A stretch of 64,000 nucleotides of DNA from Nitrincola salilacus (GTDB taxonomy: Bacteria > Pseudomonadota > Gammaproteobacteria > Pseudomonadales > Balneatricaceae), in contig NZ_CP176580.1 of NCBI RefSeq assembly GCF_046271865.1, positions 806,001 through 870,000 on the forward strand. The letters are read 5' to 3'. The position numbers and the translations under genes were made by a program. Numbering within the stretch: position 1 is the stretch's first letter; every line of letters starts with the position of its first letter. Under the pieces are notes generated by a model. That model was not told the origin of the DNA. It did no database searches and saw only the letters and a list, made by a program, of their open reading frames with translations. Shown here in pieces: positions 16,118 through 25,700 of the stretch.

Positions 16118-17564
16118 CAAGGTCACGATACGTCGCCTGCCAACGGGTGTTCCGGGTCTCGACGATCTGTTGGGTGGCGGCCTGCCGGAGTTCTCGTTCA
16201 ATCTGATTGCTGGCACGCCGGGAAGCGGAAAAACAACGCTTGCCCATCAGATGATGTTCTCGCTGGCCGCGCCGGATTACCGGGCGCTGTTCTTTACCGT
16301 GCTCGGGGAGCCAACCCTGAAGATGCTTCGGTACCAGCAGCAATTTTCATTTTTCGATCACAGTAAAATGAACCAGTCGATTCGCTTCGTCAACCTGGCG
16401 ACTGAGCTTCTGGAGGGTAATTTCGACCGTGTCCTGGCGCGCATTGCTGCCGAGGTGAAGGAGTTTGAACCCAGTCTGGTATTTGTCGATTCATTTCGAT
16501 CCCTCGTGCAGTCAGTCCGCTCCGAAGAGCAGAATGTGCCTGATCTGCAGCGCTTTGTGCAACAGCTCGGCATGCAGATGACCAGTTGGCAGGCCACTAC
16601 CTTCATGATCGGCGAATATCTGGGCCCAGAATCCGAATCGAGTCCAGTCTTTACCGTGGCGGACGGCATTCTTTGGCTGTCACAAAACATGCGTCGCAAC
16701 TCCATGGTGCGCAAAATGCAGGTGGTCAAGATGCGTGGCCAGGCTCAGGCACCCGGCTTGCATACCTTCCGCATCAGTGATGCGGGCCTCCAGGTTTTTC
16801 CCCGGGCGATCATCGAACCGGCAGACGTGGTTGGACAACTCGCCGCTGGTAGTCCTGAGCGAATCTCCATGGGGGTCGCAGGCCTGGATGAAATGCTGGG
16901 TGGTGGCTTGCCGGCCGGTTATTCGCTGCTTGCAGTCGGTCCCTCGGGTTCCGGGAAAACCATACTGGCGACGTCATTCCTGGCCGAAGGAGCGCGTCGT
17001 GGAGAAGCTGGTGTGATCGCGGCGTTCGAAAAAAGTCCGAGCCAATTGCTGAACACCCGGTTACATGCGTTGGTTAATACCGGGCAGGTGGGTGTAATCA
17101 ATACGCGCTCGCTGGATTTGTCGATTGATGAAATCCTGCATGACATGATTGAGATGATTGATCGTATGCAGGCCAAGCGCGTTGTGATTGATTCGTTGTC
17201 GGGTTTCGAACTGGCATTGGCCCCAGAGTTCAGCGAAGATTTTCGCGGCTCCCTATATCGAATGGTAGCTGAACTGACCAGTAAAGGGGTGAGTATTCTG
17301 ATGACCTCGGAGCTGGAAGATCGCTACACCGATCTGCGTTTCAGCCCGTTTGGCAGTGCATTTCTTGCTGATGCGATTCTGGTGCAGCGCTATGTCGAAA
17401 TCGGGGGGCAGTTCAAGCGTATCTTCTCGGTGGTCAAGGTGCGTGGCAGCGACCACAGTAAGGATATTCGACTATTCGATATCAACAACGATGGCATTGT
17501 GATTGGTGAATGCCTGTCCGACTATAGCGGTTTGATGACCGGGTACCCCAGGACTAATCCCTAG
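16110..17564 (+). CDS. KaiC-like double RecA-domain ATPase
   Basis: The protein has 484 residues with two RecA-like domains: Walker A GTPGSGKT (35-42) after LPTGVPGLDDLLGGGLP, and GPSGSGKT (277-284) after GVAGLDEMLGGGLP. This is the KaiC/RadA-like layout; cyanobacterial KaiC has 519 residues. Only single acidic residues remain where KaiC has catalytic Glu pairs (VLGEPT in domain 1, AFEKS in domain 2), and the Ser/Thr autophosphorylation sites are not evident (FSPFGSAFLADA instead). A circadian role is therefore unlikely; a signalling ATPase working with the downstream diguanylate cyclase fits better. The ATG at 16110 has AAGGAG seven bases upstream. No kaiA or kaiB is present. Confidence 0.85.
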   Translation: MSNKVTIRRLPTGVPGLDDLLGGGLPEFSFNLIAGTPGSGKTTLAHQMMFSLAAPDYRALFFTVLGEPTLKMLRYQQQFSFFDHSKMNQSIRFVNLATELLEGNFDRVLARIAAEVKEFEPSLVFVDSFRSLVQSVRSEEQNVPDLQRFVQQLGMQMTSWQATTFMIGEYLGPESESSPVFTVADGILWLSQNMRRNSMVRKMQVVKMRGQAQAPGLHTFRISDAGLQVFPRAIIEPADVVGQLAAGSPERISMGVAGLDEMLGGGLPAGYSLLAVGPSGSGKTILATSFLAEGARRGEAGVIAAFEKSPSQLLNTRLHALVNTGQVGVINTRSLDLSIDEILHDMIEMIDRMQAKRVVIDSLSGFELALAPEFSEDFRGSLYRMVAELTSKGVSILMTSELEDRYTDLRFSPFGSAFLADAILVQRYVEIGGQFKRIFSVVKVRGSDHSKDIRLFDINNDGIVIGECLSDYSGLMTGYPRTNP

Positions 17565-17591
17565 CTGGAGCAACCTGAGCGGAGGATATAC

Positions 17592-18521
17592 ATGAGCAGC
17601 GATGGCAAGGATGATGCTTCCGGTTCTGGTGTGGAAAAGAAAACGGACGACGCCAGAGATTACTCTGTGCGGGTCCGAAGCATAGGCAGACGGCGTCGGG
17701 ACCGTACCGCATGTGCTGATAATGAGACTTTAGTTGGCCGCAGACAGATAGCTGAGGCGCGAGAGCAAGCCGCGAATCAGCGAGAAAACGTAGCCGGTCA
17801 ACGAGAGGGCGTGGTGTTGGAGCGCGAAGTGCGTGCTGCCGCGCGAGAGAACGAGATACGCAGTACAGAGGCACTGCAGTCGACAATGGCTGATCAGATG
17901 ATCCGACTGCAGCAAGCCAATGCGAACCTGGTCGTCGCGTCCATCGAAGCACAAAAATTGGCGGAACAGATACAGATTGCGAAGATCAAACTGGATCACC
18001 TGGCGCATCATGATACGCTCACTGGCTTGCCCAACCGAATCCTGTTGTATGACAGGCTCGCACAAGCCATTTCTGCGTCACAACGTTCCGGTAATCTGTT
18101 TGCGGTGCTGTTTATGGATCTGGATGGCTTTAAGCACATTAACGATTCACTGGGGCATAGCGTCGGTGATCAATTGTTGCAGTCGGTGGGTAAGCGCCTG
18201 TTGGGCTGTGTGCGCCAGTCGGACACGATCAGTCGTCATGGTGGAGATGAGTTCGTGGCGTTGCTGATCGACATCGATCACCCGCAGGTTGTAGCGCTGT
18301 CTGTACAAAAAATGCTTGAGGCAATTGCGCTACCGCACCATCTTGAACGGCATGATCTGAGTATCAGTGTGAGCATCGGTATCAGCATTTTTCCGGGTGA
18401 CGGCATGAATGCAGAAACGCTTATAAAAAATTCAGATACAGCGATGTATCATGCGAAAGGCAAGGGGCGTAAAACATATGCATTCTTTGATCAGGAGATG
18501 ACAGCCCGTATCCTTGTATGA
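17592..18521 (+). CDS. Diguanylate cyclase (GGDEF domain)
   Basis: This 309-residue cytoplasmic protein has no membrane segment. Residues 1-50 are charged and low-complexity; residues 50-140 form a coiled coil (REQAANQRENVAGQREGV, then IEAQKLAEQIQIAKIKLDH). A GGDEF domain follows (DTLTGLPNR, FMDLDGFKHIND, SRHGGDEF). The intact GGDEF motif indicates synthesis of c-di-GMP from GTP, and RQSD five residues before it is the RxxD inhibitory site for product feedback. A GGAGG ribosome binding site precedes the ATG, 27 bases after the KaiC-like gene, so c-di-GMP output is probably linked to the KaiC-like ATPase. Confidence 0.9.
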   Translation: MSSDGKDDASGSGVEKKTDDARDYSVRVRSIGRRRRDRTACADNETLVGRRQIAEAREQAANQRENVAGQREGVVLEREVRAAARENEIRSTEALQSTMADQMIRLQQANANLVVASIEAQKLAEQIQIAKIKLDHLAHHDTLTGLPNRILLYDRLAQAISASQRSGNLFAVLFMDLDGFKHINDSLGHSVGDQLLQSVGKRLLGCVRQSDTISRHGGDEFVALLIDIDHPQVVALSVQKMLEAIALPHHLERHDLSISVSIGISIFPGDGMNAETLIKNSDTAMYHAKGKGRKTYAFFDQEMTARILV

Positions 18522-18534
18522 CAGTAGGTTTGAA

Positions 18535-19242
18535 CTACTCCATGCTCTCTTGGTAGCTCGCATTGTCTATCGCGTAGCAACCGCATGATGCGGCTTCCAA
18601 CCCTTTGCGGTCGAGAATTGTGATAGTGCCGCGGTTATAGCAGATCAGTTTTCGTTTCTGTAGCGATGTCGCTGCTTTGGTGATCCCAACACGGCGCACG
18701 CCAAGCATCTGGGCCAGGAATTCGTGAGTGGCATGGAAGGTGTTTGAATGTGCTCGGTCCTGCGTCATCAGAAGGCAGCGCGCAAGACGTGCTTCCACTC
18801 TGTGAAAATGCGCGCAGAGTGCGGTTTGTGCGAGCTGAGTCATCATTACATAGAGATAACGCTTCAGTTGTCGTTGCAATGGCGGGCTGGCTTTGAGCTC
18901 ACGCCGAAAAGCTGCAGTACTCATGCGTAGCGCTAATCCTTTACCCCGCACAACGGCTCTCAGTGGTGAAACGTCCATGCCGAGCACCAGAGAAGTTCCG
19001 AGCATACCCTCGTCTCCCACGAGCCCAACTTCTATGCCACCTCGATTATCAAGTGATGTGACCAGAGAGATGAAGCTATCCGTGGGGAAGTAGACGTGGC
19101 GCATGCGCTCGCCGGGTTCGGCCAGTATTTCAGCGAACGCCAGTTGAATGGGTGTACAGCCTGCCAGAAAGCGCAGGCGGTTTTTGTGCGGTAAAGCTGC
19201 GATCAGCCGGTTGGTCGCAGGGACGGGCTGAGATAATGGCAT
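18535..19242 (-). CDS. Crp/Fnr-family transcription regulator
   Basis: This 235-residue protein has an N-terminal cyclic-nucleotide-binding-like beta-barrel (FAEILAEPGERMRHVYFPTDSFISL, then GGIEVGLVGDEGMLG) and a C-terminal winged helix (THEFLAQMLGVRRVGITKAATSLQK). It lacks Fnr-type cysteines at the N-terminus and a clear PRP(R/S)S cAMP pocket, so the ligand is unknown. It converges on the diguanylate cyclase gene. A second, broken copy of its 5' end lies at 15225-15412 on the other side of the KaiC operon, so it may regulate that operon. Confidence 0.85.
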   Translation of the reverse strand: MPLSQPVPATNRLIAALPHKNRLRFLAGCTPIQLAFAEILAEPGERMRHVYFPTDSFISLVTSLDNRGGIEVGLVGDEGMLGTSLVLGMDVSPLRAVVRGKGLALRMSTAAFRRELKASPPLQRQLKRYLYVMMTQLAQTALCAHFHRVEARLARCLLMTQDRAHSNTFHATHEFLAQMLGVRRVGITKAATSLQKRKLICYNRGTITILDRKGLEAASCGCYAIDNASYQESME

Positions 19243-19537
19243 TTGAACTGTCCTGGTTTCGGGGTGTCTGTAAATTCATCCATGTTTATCTGGTTGTAGA
19301 GTCCCGATAGTGGATACGAACCCGGGATGTTTGCTCTAGCCTTGATACAGCTCAGTATGGGCGGGGTAGTAACCGACGTCTGGGCGCTAACACACATAGG
19401 CTTTTTATCGTGAGACTGTGTGCGATAGCGCACTGGAGTCTGTTCGGCTGTCGGCTATACTCGTTTATCTAGAAGGATCCGTTGAGGAGAGCTGACGGAG
19501 GGATCAAATCATTAAAAGCTCTGACATGGAGAAATAT

Positions 19538-19852
19538 ATGGGTAAAGTTAAAGAAGAAGTTACCAAAGAGCAGCTGTTTGCTGATTTCAGACGAGTAGTT
19601 GCTGATGCTGAGGCGTTGGTGAAAGCTACAGTCAGTCACGGCGGTGAAGAGATGGATGAAGTGCGTGCGGCGGCGGAAGAGTCCCTTAAGGTCGCCAAAG
19701 CAAGGTTGGCTGATGATGGTGTGGCGCTGTTGGATAAAACCAAAGATACTGCCAAGGCGACTGATGAGTATATCCACGATAATCCTTGGCAGGCGATCGG
19801 TATAGCTGCCGGTGTGGGTCTGCTGATTGGTCTGCTATCCAGTCGTCGTTAG
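19538..19852 (+). CDS. yqjD: YqjD/ElaB-family (DUF883) protein
   Basis: This 104-residue protein has TKEQLFADFRRVVADAEALVKA at the start, a helical amphipathic centre and a C-terminal membrane segment GIAAGVGLLIGLLSSRR. The pattern is that of YqjD/ElaB, tail-anchored inner-membrane proteins linked to ribosome association in stationary phase in E. coli. I chose the ATG at 19538 with GGAG six bases upstream over one at 19526 without a clear site. It leads a three-gene operon with yqjE and yqjK homologues. Confidence 0.85.
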   Translation: MGKVKEEVTKEQLFADFRRVVADAEALVKATVSHGGEEMDEVRAAAEESLKVAKARLADDGVALLDKTKDTAKATDEYIHDNPWQAIGIAAGVGLLIGLLSSRR

Positions 19853-19853
19853 A

Positions 19854-20240
19854 ATGATGAGCCAGCCAAAGGAGAAAGGATTGTTTGCGTCATTGAAAAC
19901 GCTTGCAGGGACGCTGCTTGGTATGGTCCATACGCGGCTTGAGATGCTGTCCTGCGACCTGGAAGAGGAGCTCTATCACATAATTTCATTGATGGTGCTT
20001 GCGTTAGCTGTCCTGTTTTGCGCCGGAGTCGGTGTGATTCTGGTGACGTTATTCCTGGTCGTTGCATTCTGGGATACTCACCGTTTGCTGGTGCTGGGCT
20101 CGTTGGCTGGTTTTTTTCTGGTAGGTGCTCTGGCGTTATGGTTGTTCGCTCTACACAAAGTGAGAACCAAAGAGAGGCCGTTTGCGTTGAGTCTGTCGGA
20201 GTTGCAGGCAGACAGACAGCAGTTTGAGCCCCGCCAATGA
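19854..20240 (+). CDS. yqjE: YqjE-family membrane protein (phage holin superfamily 6-like)
   Basis: This 128-residue protein has two strong transmembrane helices (ISLMVLALAVLFCAGVGVILV and a second around residues 75-100), preceded by FASLKTLAGTLLGMVHTRLEML, typical of YqjE. The start is ATG 19854 or the adjacent 19857, immediately after yqjD. Function is unknown beyond membrane location; in relatives it is always between yqjD and yqjK. Confidence 0.8.
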   Translation: MMSQPKEKGLFASLKTLAGTLLGMVHTRLEMLSCDLEEELYHIISLMVLALAVLFCAGVGVILVTLFLVVAFWDTHRLLVLGSLAGFFLVGALALWLFALHKVRTKERPFALSLSELQADRQQFEPRQ

Positions 20241-20515
20241 ACACCAGGCGGCAGTGTCTGGCGCAGCGTCGAGAGCGCCTGATATCAGAGGCTGCGCAGC
20301 AGCGTATGGCGCTGTCTGGCAGTATTGAGGAGTTAAGGCCTCCCTTGAGGTTGGCTGATCAGGGGGTGAAGGCACTGTGTTATCTCAGAAGTCATCCTCA
20401 GTGGATAGCGGGAGCGGTTGTACTTGTCGCGACCTTCAGTTCACGCCGTTCCGGGGTATGGCTCGGTCGAGGCTGGATGGCGTGGCAGGCGCTGCAGAAA
20501 CTGCGCGAAAGGTAG
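20237..20515 (+). CDS. YqjK-like protein
   Basis: This 92-residue basic protein (MNTRRQCLAQRRERLI) has one hydrophobic stretch (HPQWIAGAVVLVATF) near the middle. It overlaps yqjE by four bases (ATGA). Small Arg-rich proteins with this pattern follow yqjE as YqjK. The assignment relies mainly on position and composition. Confidence 0.7.
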   Translation: MNTRRQCLAQRRERLISEAAQQRMALSGSIEELRPPLRLADQGVKALCYLRSHPQWIAGAVVLVATFSSRRSGVWLGRGWMAWQALQKLRER

Positions 20516-20628
20516 GTCATCCTCAGCTCAGCAGGCAGATGGTCTGATGTCTCTGGCGATTGTCGTAGTGTGACAGGGTGTGGTATTTTCGCCTCTTAAA
20601 GTCAATTGAGAGGGAGTGATACGACCTG

Positions 20629-21099
20629 ATGGATCAGCCACTACCGGGTAGCGATGAGTACTGGATGGCTGCCGCACTTGAACGCGCAGCGTTGGCAGCA
20701 CAGCGGTTGGAAGTGCCGGTGGGGGCGGTTGTCGTGCTGGCCGGCGAGATCATTGGTGAGGGCTGGAATCAGCCGATCAGTGGTGATGACCCAACGGCCC
20801 ATGCCGAAGTGGTTGCGTTGCGGGATGCTGCGCGCCGGATCGGCAATTACCGCTTGGTGGATGCTGATCTGTATGTCACCATCGAACCGTGCATGATGTG
20901 TGTCGGTGCGATGGTACATGCGCGGATTCGTCGTCTGATTTTCGGTGCAACCGAGCCAAAAGCCGGTGCAGTGGTGAGTCAGTTGCGGGCCCTTGAACTG
21001 CCGCATCTGAATCACCAGATCGAGTATCAAGGGGGTGTGCTGGCTGATCAGTGCAGTGAGCAGATCCGGGCCTTTTTCCGTTCACGGCGCCAGAAGTAG
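20629..21099 (+). CDS. tadA: tRNA-specific adenosine deaminase TadA
   Basis: The 156-residue zinc-dependent deaminase converts A34 to inosine in tRNA-Arg(ACG). Catalytic motifs are HAE (DPTAHAEVVALR) and PCMMC (TIEPCMMCVGAM), which bind zinc, with the usual EVPVGAVVV start. It converges on mltF with a seven-base gap. In relatives this gene lies next to guaA, which supports the view that the DNA to its left was inserted. Confidence 0.95.
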   Translation: MDQPLPGSDEYWMAAALERAALAAQRLEVPVGAVVVLAGEIIGEGWNQPISGDDPTAHAEVVALRDAARRIGNYRLVDADLYVTIEPCMMCVGAMVHARIRRLIFGATEPKAGAVVSQLRALELPHLNHQIEYQGGVLADQCSEQIRAFFRSRRQK

Positions 21100-21106
21100 C
21101 CCTTGA

Positions 21107-22603
21107 TCAGAGGCTGGGTGAGATGCTTCTGAGTAGTCTATCTCCAGTTTCGCTGGTATTACTTCCTTCGTTTTCTGGCCCCTCTCCATTCATTGTCTCT
21201 TCCAGCGCTTTGGCCAGGCTGGTCTGTATCTCCCACTCCAGTATTTCAATATATTTCTGAATGTTGTCAACATAAGTGACGGGCTCGTGCCCTCTGGCAT
21301 AGCCATAACGCAGCTGGCTGTAATAGCGCTCCTGAGTCAGCAGTGGAAGGACAGATCTGACATCCTCCCAGCTGTCTGGATTCAGACCCTGGTTCTGAGT
21401 CAGTCGTCGGGCATCTTCAAGATGACCATAGCCGATGTTATAGGCGGCCAGTGTGAACCAGGTGTGGTCAGGCTCTGAAATGCGTTCGGGTATCTTCTTT
21501 TTCACGTTAGACAGGTAGCGCGCGCCGCCAAATATGCTCTGTGCAGGGTCGGTTCTGTCCGTGACGTCAACTTCACTGGCGGCGGCATTAGTCAGCATCA
21601 TGATGCCCCGTACCCCTGTGGGTGAGACGGCGTCTGGATCCCAGTGAGATTCCTGATAGGCGAGTGCAGCTAGCAGCGGCCATTCAAAGCCAGTCTCCTC
21701 TGCTGCTTGCAGAAAGTGTTCCTGCAGGCTTAAAAAACGTTCCTGCAGATGTTGTCTGAATGACGCTGTATCAAAAAAGTTGAGGCGATTCTGCTGAGAA
21801 AAGTAGCGTAACTCAAGATCTGCTATGAGGTCTTTTGTCTGACGGATATCGAAAAAATGCTGCAGTTGAGTCTTCAGTGTATTATCTGGATTCCGTGCCA
21901 TTAGCCAGCTGACTGGCTGAGGGTCATCCAGTAGTAATGTTCGCCTCAGGCCCGGAAAAAATGAGCTCTGGGCATCGAACAGGAAGGTGTCCATGATGGT
22001 GTAGTCCAGCTCCATCTCATGAATCTTGCGCATCAGATCAATCGTGTCATTTTCGGTTTTTTCCTCCCAGACAAGATCGGGATATTCGTCACTGAGACTG
22101 CGTAGCAGGTCGGCATGGCTTGAGCCGGCGAGCACTGCCAGGTTGCTGCCATACAAGTCCTCAACAGCCTCGGGAGCAGGAATGCCCTGGCGGACACGAT
22201 ACACAACGGTCGGTGCGCTATAGCGGTACACTGGCCCATGCTCAAGTTTGCGGCGGCGCTGCTCCGTCACCAATAGATTGGCAGCAATCAGATGCACACT
22301 GCGATTCAGCTGCAGGTCAAACAGTTCCTGCAGATCGCTGGCTACAATCAGTTCCAGCTCTACGCCCAGAAAATCAGCAAACGCTTTGCTCAGTTCATAT
22401 TCGAATCCGGCTGGTTCCGCTCGATAAAGATAGTAAGCCATCGGGTTGTTGAGTGTGCCGACACGCAACACACCCTGCTTTCTGATCGTCTCAATCTGCG
22501 AACTGGTGTTGAGGCCGATCAGCACCAGAACAAAGGTGATCAGGATGAGACTGATCAGGTAGATCAGGGCTCTGATATGAGGATATTGTCGGCTGCTGAA
22601 CAT
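21107..22603 (-). CDS. mltF: Membrane-bound lytic murein transglycosylase F
   Basis: The 498-residue protein has an N-terminal hydrophobic anchor (LIYLISLILITFVLVLIGL), a periplasmic solute-binding-like domain (GVLRVGTLNNPMAYYLY to about residue 270) and a C-terminal SLT lytic transglycosylase domain with the catalytic Glu in ALAYQESHWDP, then SPTGVRGIMMLT and AAYNIGYGH. It cleaves peptidoglycan between MurNAc and GlcNAc, releasing anhydro products. It is divergent from purL, as in Pseudomonas. Confidence 0.95.
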   Translation of the reverse strand: MFSSRQYPHIRALIYLISLILITFVLVLIGLNTSSQIETIRKQGVLRVGTLNNPMAYYLYRAEPAGFEYELSKAFADFLGVELELIVASDLQELFDLQLNRSVHLIAANLLVTEQRRRKLEHGPVYRYSAPTVVYRVRQGIPAPEAVEDLYGSNLAVLAGSSHADLLRSLSDEYPDLVWEEKTENDTIDLMRKIHEMELDYTIMDTFLFDAQSSFFPGLRRTLLLDDPQPVSWLMARNPDNTLKTQLQHFFDIRQTKDLIADLELRYFSQQNRLNFFDTASFRQHLQERFLSLQEHFLQAAEETGFEWPLLAALAYQESHWDPDAVSPTGVRGIMMLTNAAASEVDVTDRTDPAQSIFGGARYLSNVKKKIPERISEPDHTWFTLAAYNIGYGHLEDARRLTQNQGLNPDSWEDVRSVLPLLTQERYYSQLRYGYARGHEPVTYVDNIQKYIEILEWEIQTSLAKALEETMNGEGPENEGSNTSETGDRLLRSISPSL

Positions 22604-22710
22604 AGTGACTGCTTTTCTGGTATCTCGGGTCCCGGTTCGGGTAAACTATGCACTTAGTTTCCCGCTGTTAATGCCTGCTTGCAGGCCCTTTCAAGAGGCT
22701 CGAAATCAAC

Positions 22711-25700
22711 ATGCTCGTTATGCGTGGAGCACCCGCTCTCTCGGCTTTCCGTCATGATAAACTGCTAACCTCACTGCAAGCGTTGGCGAGCCAGGTTACT
22801 GGTGTCTATGCGGAATATGTTCACTTTGCCGATCTTGAGGCTGATCTGACTCAGGATGAAATCAAAGTGCTGGAACATATACTGCGTTATGGACCCTCGG
22901 CTCAGGCTGAAGAGCCAGGCGGAGACCTGTTTTTGGTCACTCCGCGTCCCGGTACCATCTCCCCCTGGTCCAGTAAGGCCAGTGATATTGCGCATAACTG
23001 TGGGCTGACCAGTATTCTGCGTCTGGAGCGAGGGCTGGCCTACTACATTGATGTTGATAGTGCACTGACTCAGCAACAGCGTCAATCCATAGAAGTCGTG
23101 CTGCATGATCGCATGGTTGAAGCGGTGTTCAGTTCTATTGATCAGGCTGGGCAGCTCTTCCGCCATGAAACACCGCGTGAACTGGCGCATGTTGATCTGT
23201 TGGCAGGAGGTCGTGAGGCACTGGTTGAGGCCAATAACAACCTGGGTCTGGCGCTGGCTGACGATGAGATAGATTATCTGGTGCAGAGTTTTATCGAGCT
23301 GGAGCGGAACCCCAGTGACGTCGAGTTGATGATGTTCGCACAGGCCAACTCTGAACATTGCCGTCACAAAATATTCAATGCCACCTGGGATATCGATGGC
23401 GAGCAGCAGGAAAAGTCTCTGTTCGGCATGATCAAGAATACCAATGAGGTCGGCGGCGAGAATGTGCTCTCGGCTTATAAAGATAATGCTGCTGTAATTG
23501 CGGGAAGTAACGCAGGGCGATTTTTTCCCGATCCTGAAAGCTGCCAGTATGCTTATCATCATGAGGCTATTCAGATTCTGATGAAGGTCGAGACCCATAA
23601 CCACCCGACGGCCATTGCGCCACGACCGGGTGCGGCGACCGGTTCAGGCGGCGAAATTCGTGATGAGGGTGCAACCGGTCGAGGCTCCAAACCTAAGGCG
23701 GGACTGTGCGGATTTACTGTTTCCGATCTCAATCTGCCGGGATTCCAGCAGCCATGGGAGTCGGATTATGGTAAGCCGGATCGTATCGTATCGGCCCTGG
23801 ATATCATGATTGAGGGTCCGATTGGTGCTGCGGCCTTCAATAACGAATTTGGTCGCCCCAATCTGAATGGTTATTTCCGTACCTTTGAGCAGCAGGTAAA
23901 TGGCGCTGCAGGTGAGGAGGTGCGTGGTTATCACAAGCCGATCATGATTGCTGGTGGTCTGGGTAATATCCGTGACAGTCATGTTGAAAAGGGTGAGATA
24001 ACCCCGGGTGCCAAGCTGATCTGCCTGGGTGGCCCTGCGATGCTGATTGGTCTCGGTGGAGGTGCAGCATCCTCCATGGCTTCCGGCAGTTCGGCGGAAG
24101 ATCTTGATTTTGCGTCAGTACAGCGTGAAAACCCTGAACTGGAACGCCGTTGTCAGGAGGTGATCGATCGCTGCTGGCAGTTGGGTGATCATAACCCCAT
24201 TGCGTTCATTCATGATGTCGGTGCGGGTGGCTTGTCTAATGCTTTCCCTGAACTGGTCAAGGATGGTGGCTGTGGCGGTGCATTCGAAGTGCGCAACATC
24301 AATAATGATGAGCCGGGTCTGTCACCTTTGGAAATCTGGTGTAATGAAGCTCAGGAGCGTTATGTGCTGGCGGTCAATCCGGAAGATCTGGATCGGTTCC
24401 GTGCCATCTGCGAACGCGAGCGTTGCCCCTTTGCCGTCGTGGGTGAAGCCATTGGCGATCAGCATCTGCTGCTGAATGACCAGCACTTTGAGAACAAGCC
24501 GGTTGATCTGCCGATGAGTGTGTTGTTCGGTAAGCCGCCACGGATGCATCGCAGTGTTACGCGTGCTACCTATGAGTTGCCCGCTTTTGATACTGCAGGT
24601 TTGCAGCTGGATGATGCCATCGAGCGCGTGTTGCGACTGCCTGCAGTCGGCTCCAAGTCCTTCCTGATCACGATTGGTGATCGTACCATTACCGGTCAGG
24701 TGGCACGTGATCAGATGGTCGGCCCCTGGCAGGTGCCTGTGGCGGACTGCGCTGTCACAACTGCGTCCTATGATACCTATGCCGGTGAAGCGATGGCGAT
24801 GGGTGAACGTACGCCGCTGGCGCTGATTGATGCGCCGGCGTCCGGTCGTATCTCCATTGCGGAAACGATCACTAACCTTGCTGCAGCCAGAATCGGCGAC
24901 ATCTCCGATATCAAACTCTCGGCCAACTGGATGTGTGCGGCAGGTCATCCCGGTGAAGATGAAAAGCTGTTTGATACGGTTCGTGCGGTTGGTATGGAGT
25001 TGTGCCCTGAGTTGGGTATCACGATTCCGGTAGGCAAGGACTCCATGTCGATGCGTACCGTGTGGCGTGAAGGTGATGAGAGCAAGAGTGTTACCGCTCC
25101 GATGTCGCTCATTATCTCCGGCTTTGCGCCGGTACTGGATGCACGCAAGACGCTGACGCCACAGCTGCGCACCGATCAGGGACAGACTGATCTGCTCTTG
25201 CTGGATCTGAGCAAGGGTCGTAATCGTCTGGGTCTATCTGCACTGGCGCAGGTGTATGGCCAGGTTGGGCAGGATGTACCGGATCTGGATGATCCGCAGT
25301 TGCTGATTGCTTTCTTTGCGGCCATTCAAGAGTTGAACGAGCAGGGGTTTCTGCTGGCCTACCACGATCGCTCCGATGGTGGTCTTATGGCCACGCTGGC
25401 CGAGATGGCCTTTGCCGGTCATTGTGGTGTGGATATCAATCTGGATCTGTTGGTAGAAAATGAACAAGATCTGTTGGCCGCTTTGTTTGCAGAGGAGCCA
25501 GGTGCCGTTATTCAGATCCGTAGTGAACATGCCGAGCAGGTACTCACTGAGCTTAATGCTGCCGGATTGAGTGATTGTGTCGCGGTTATCGGAAGCACCA
25601 ATCCGGATGATCATATCAACCTTTTCCTCGACGATGATGAGATCTACAGCCGTAGCCGTGTCGAGCTTCAGCGTTGCTGGGCCGAGACCTCCTACAGAAT

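Noticed and set aside
16110..17564. A circadian clock locus
   Set aside because: No kaiA or kaiB is nearby and the KaiC phosphosites are absent.
22771..23604. Long open frame on the minus strand opposite purL
   Set aside because: It lies entirely inside the conserved purL coding frame and has no ribosome binding site or recognisable domain.
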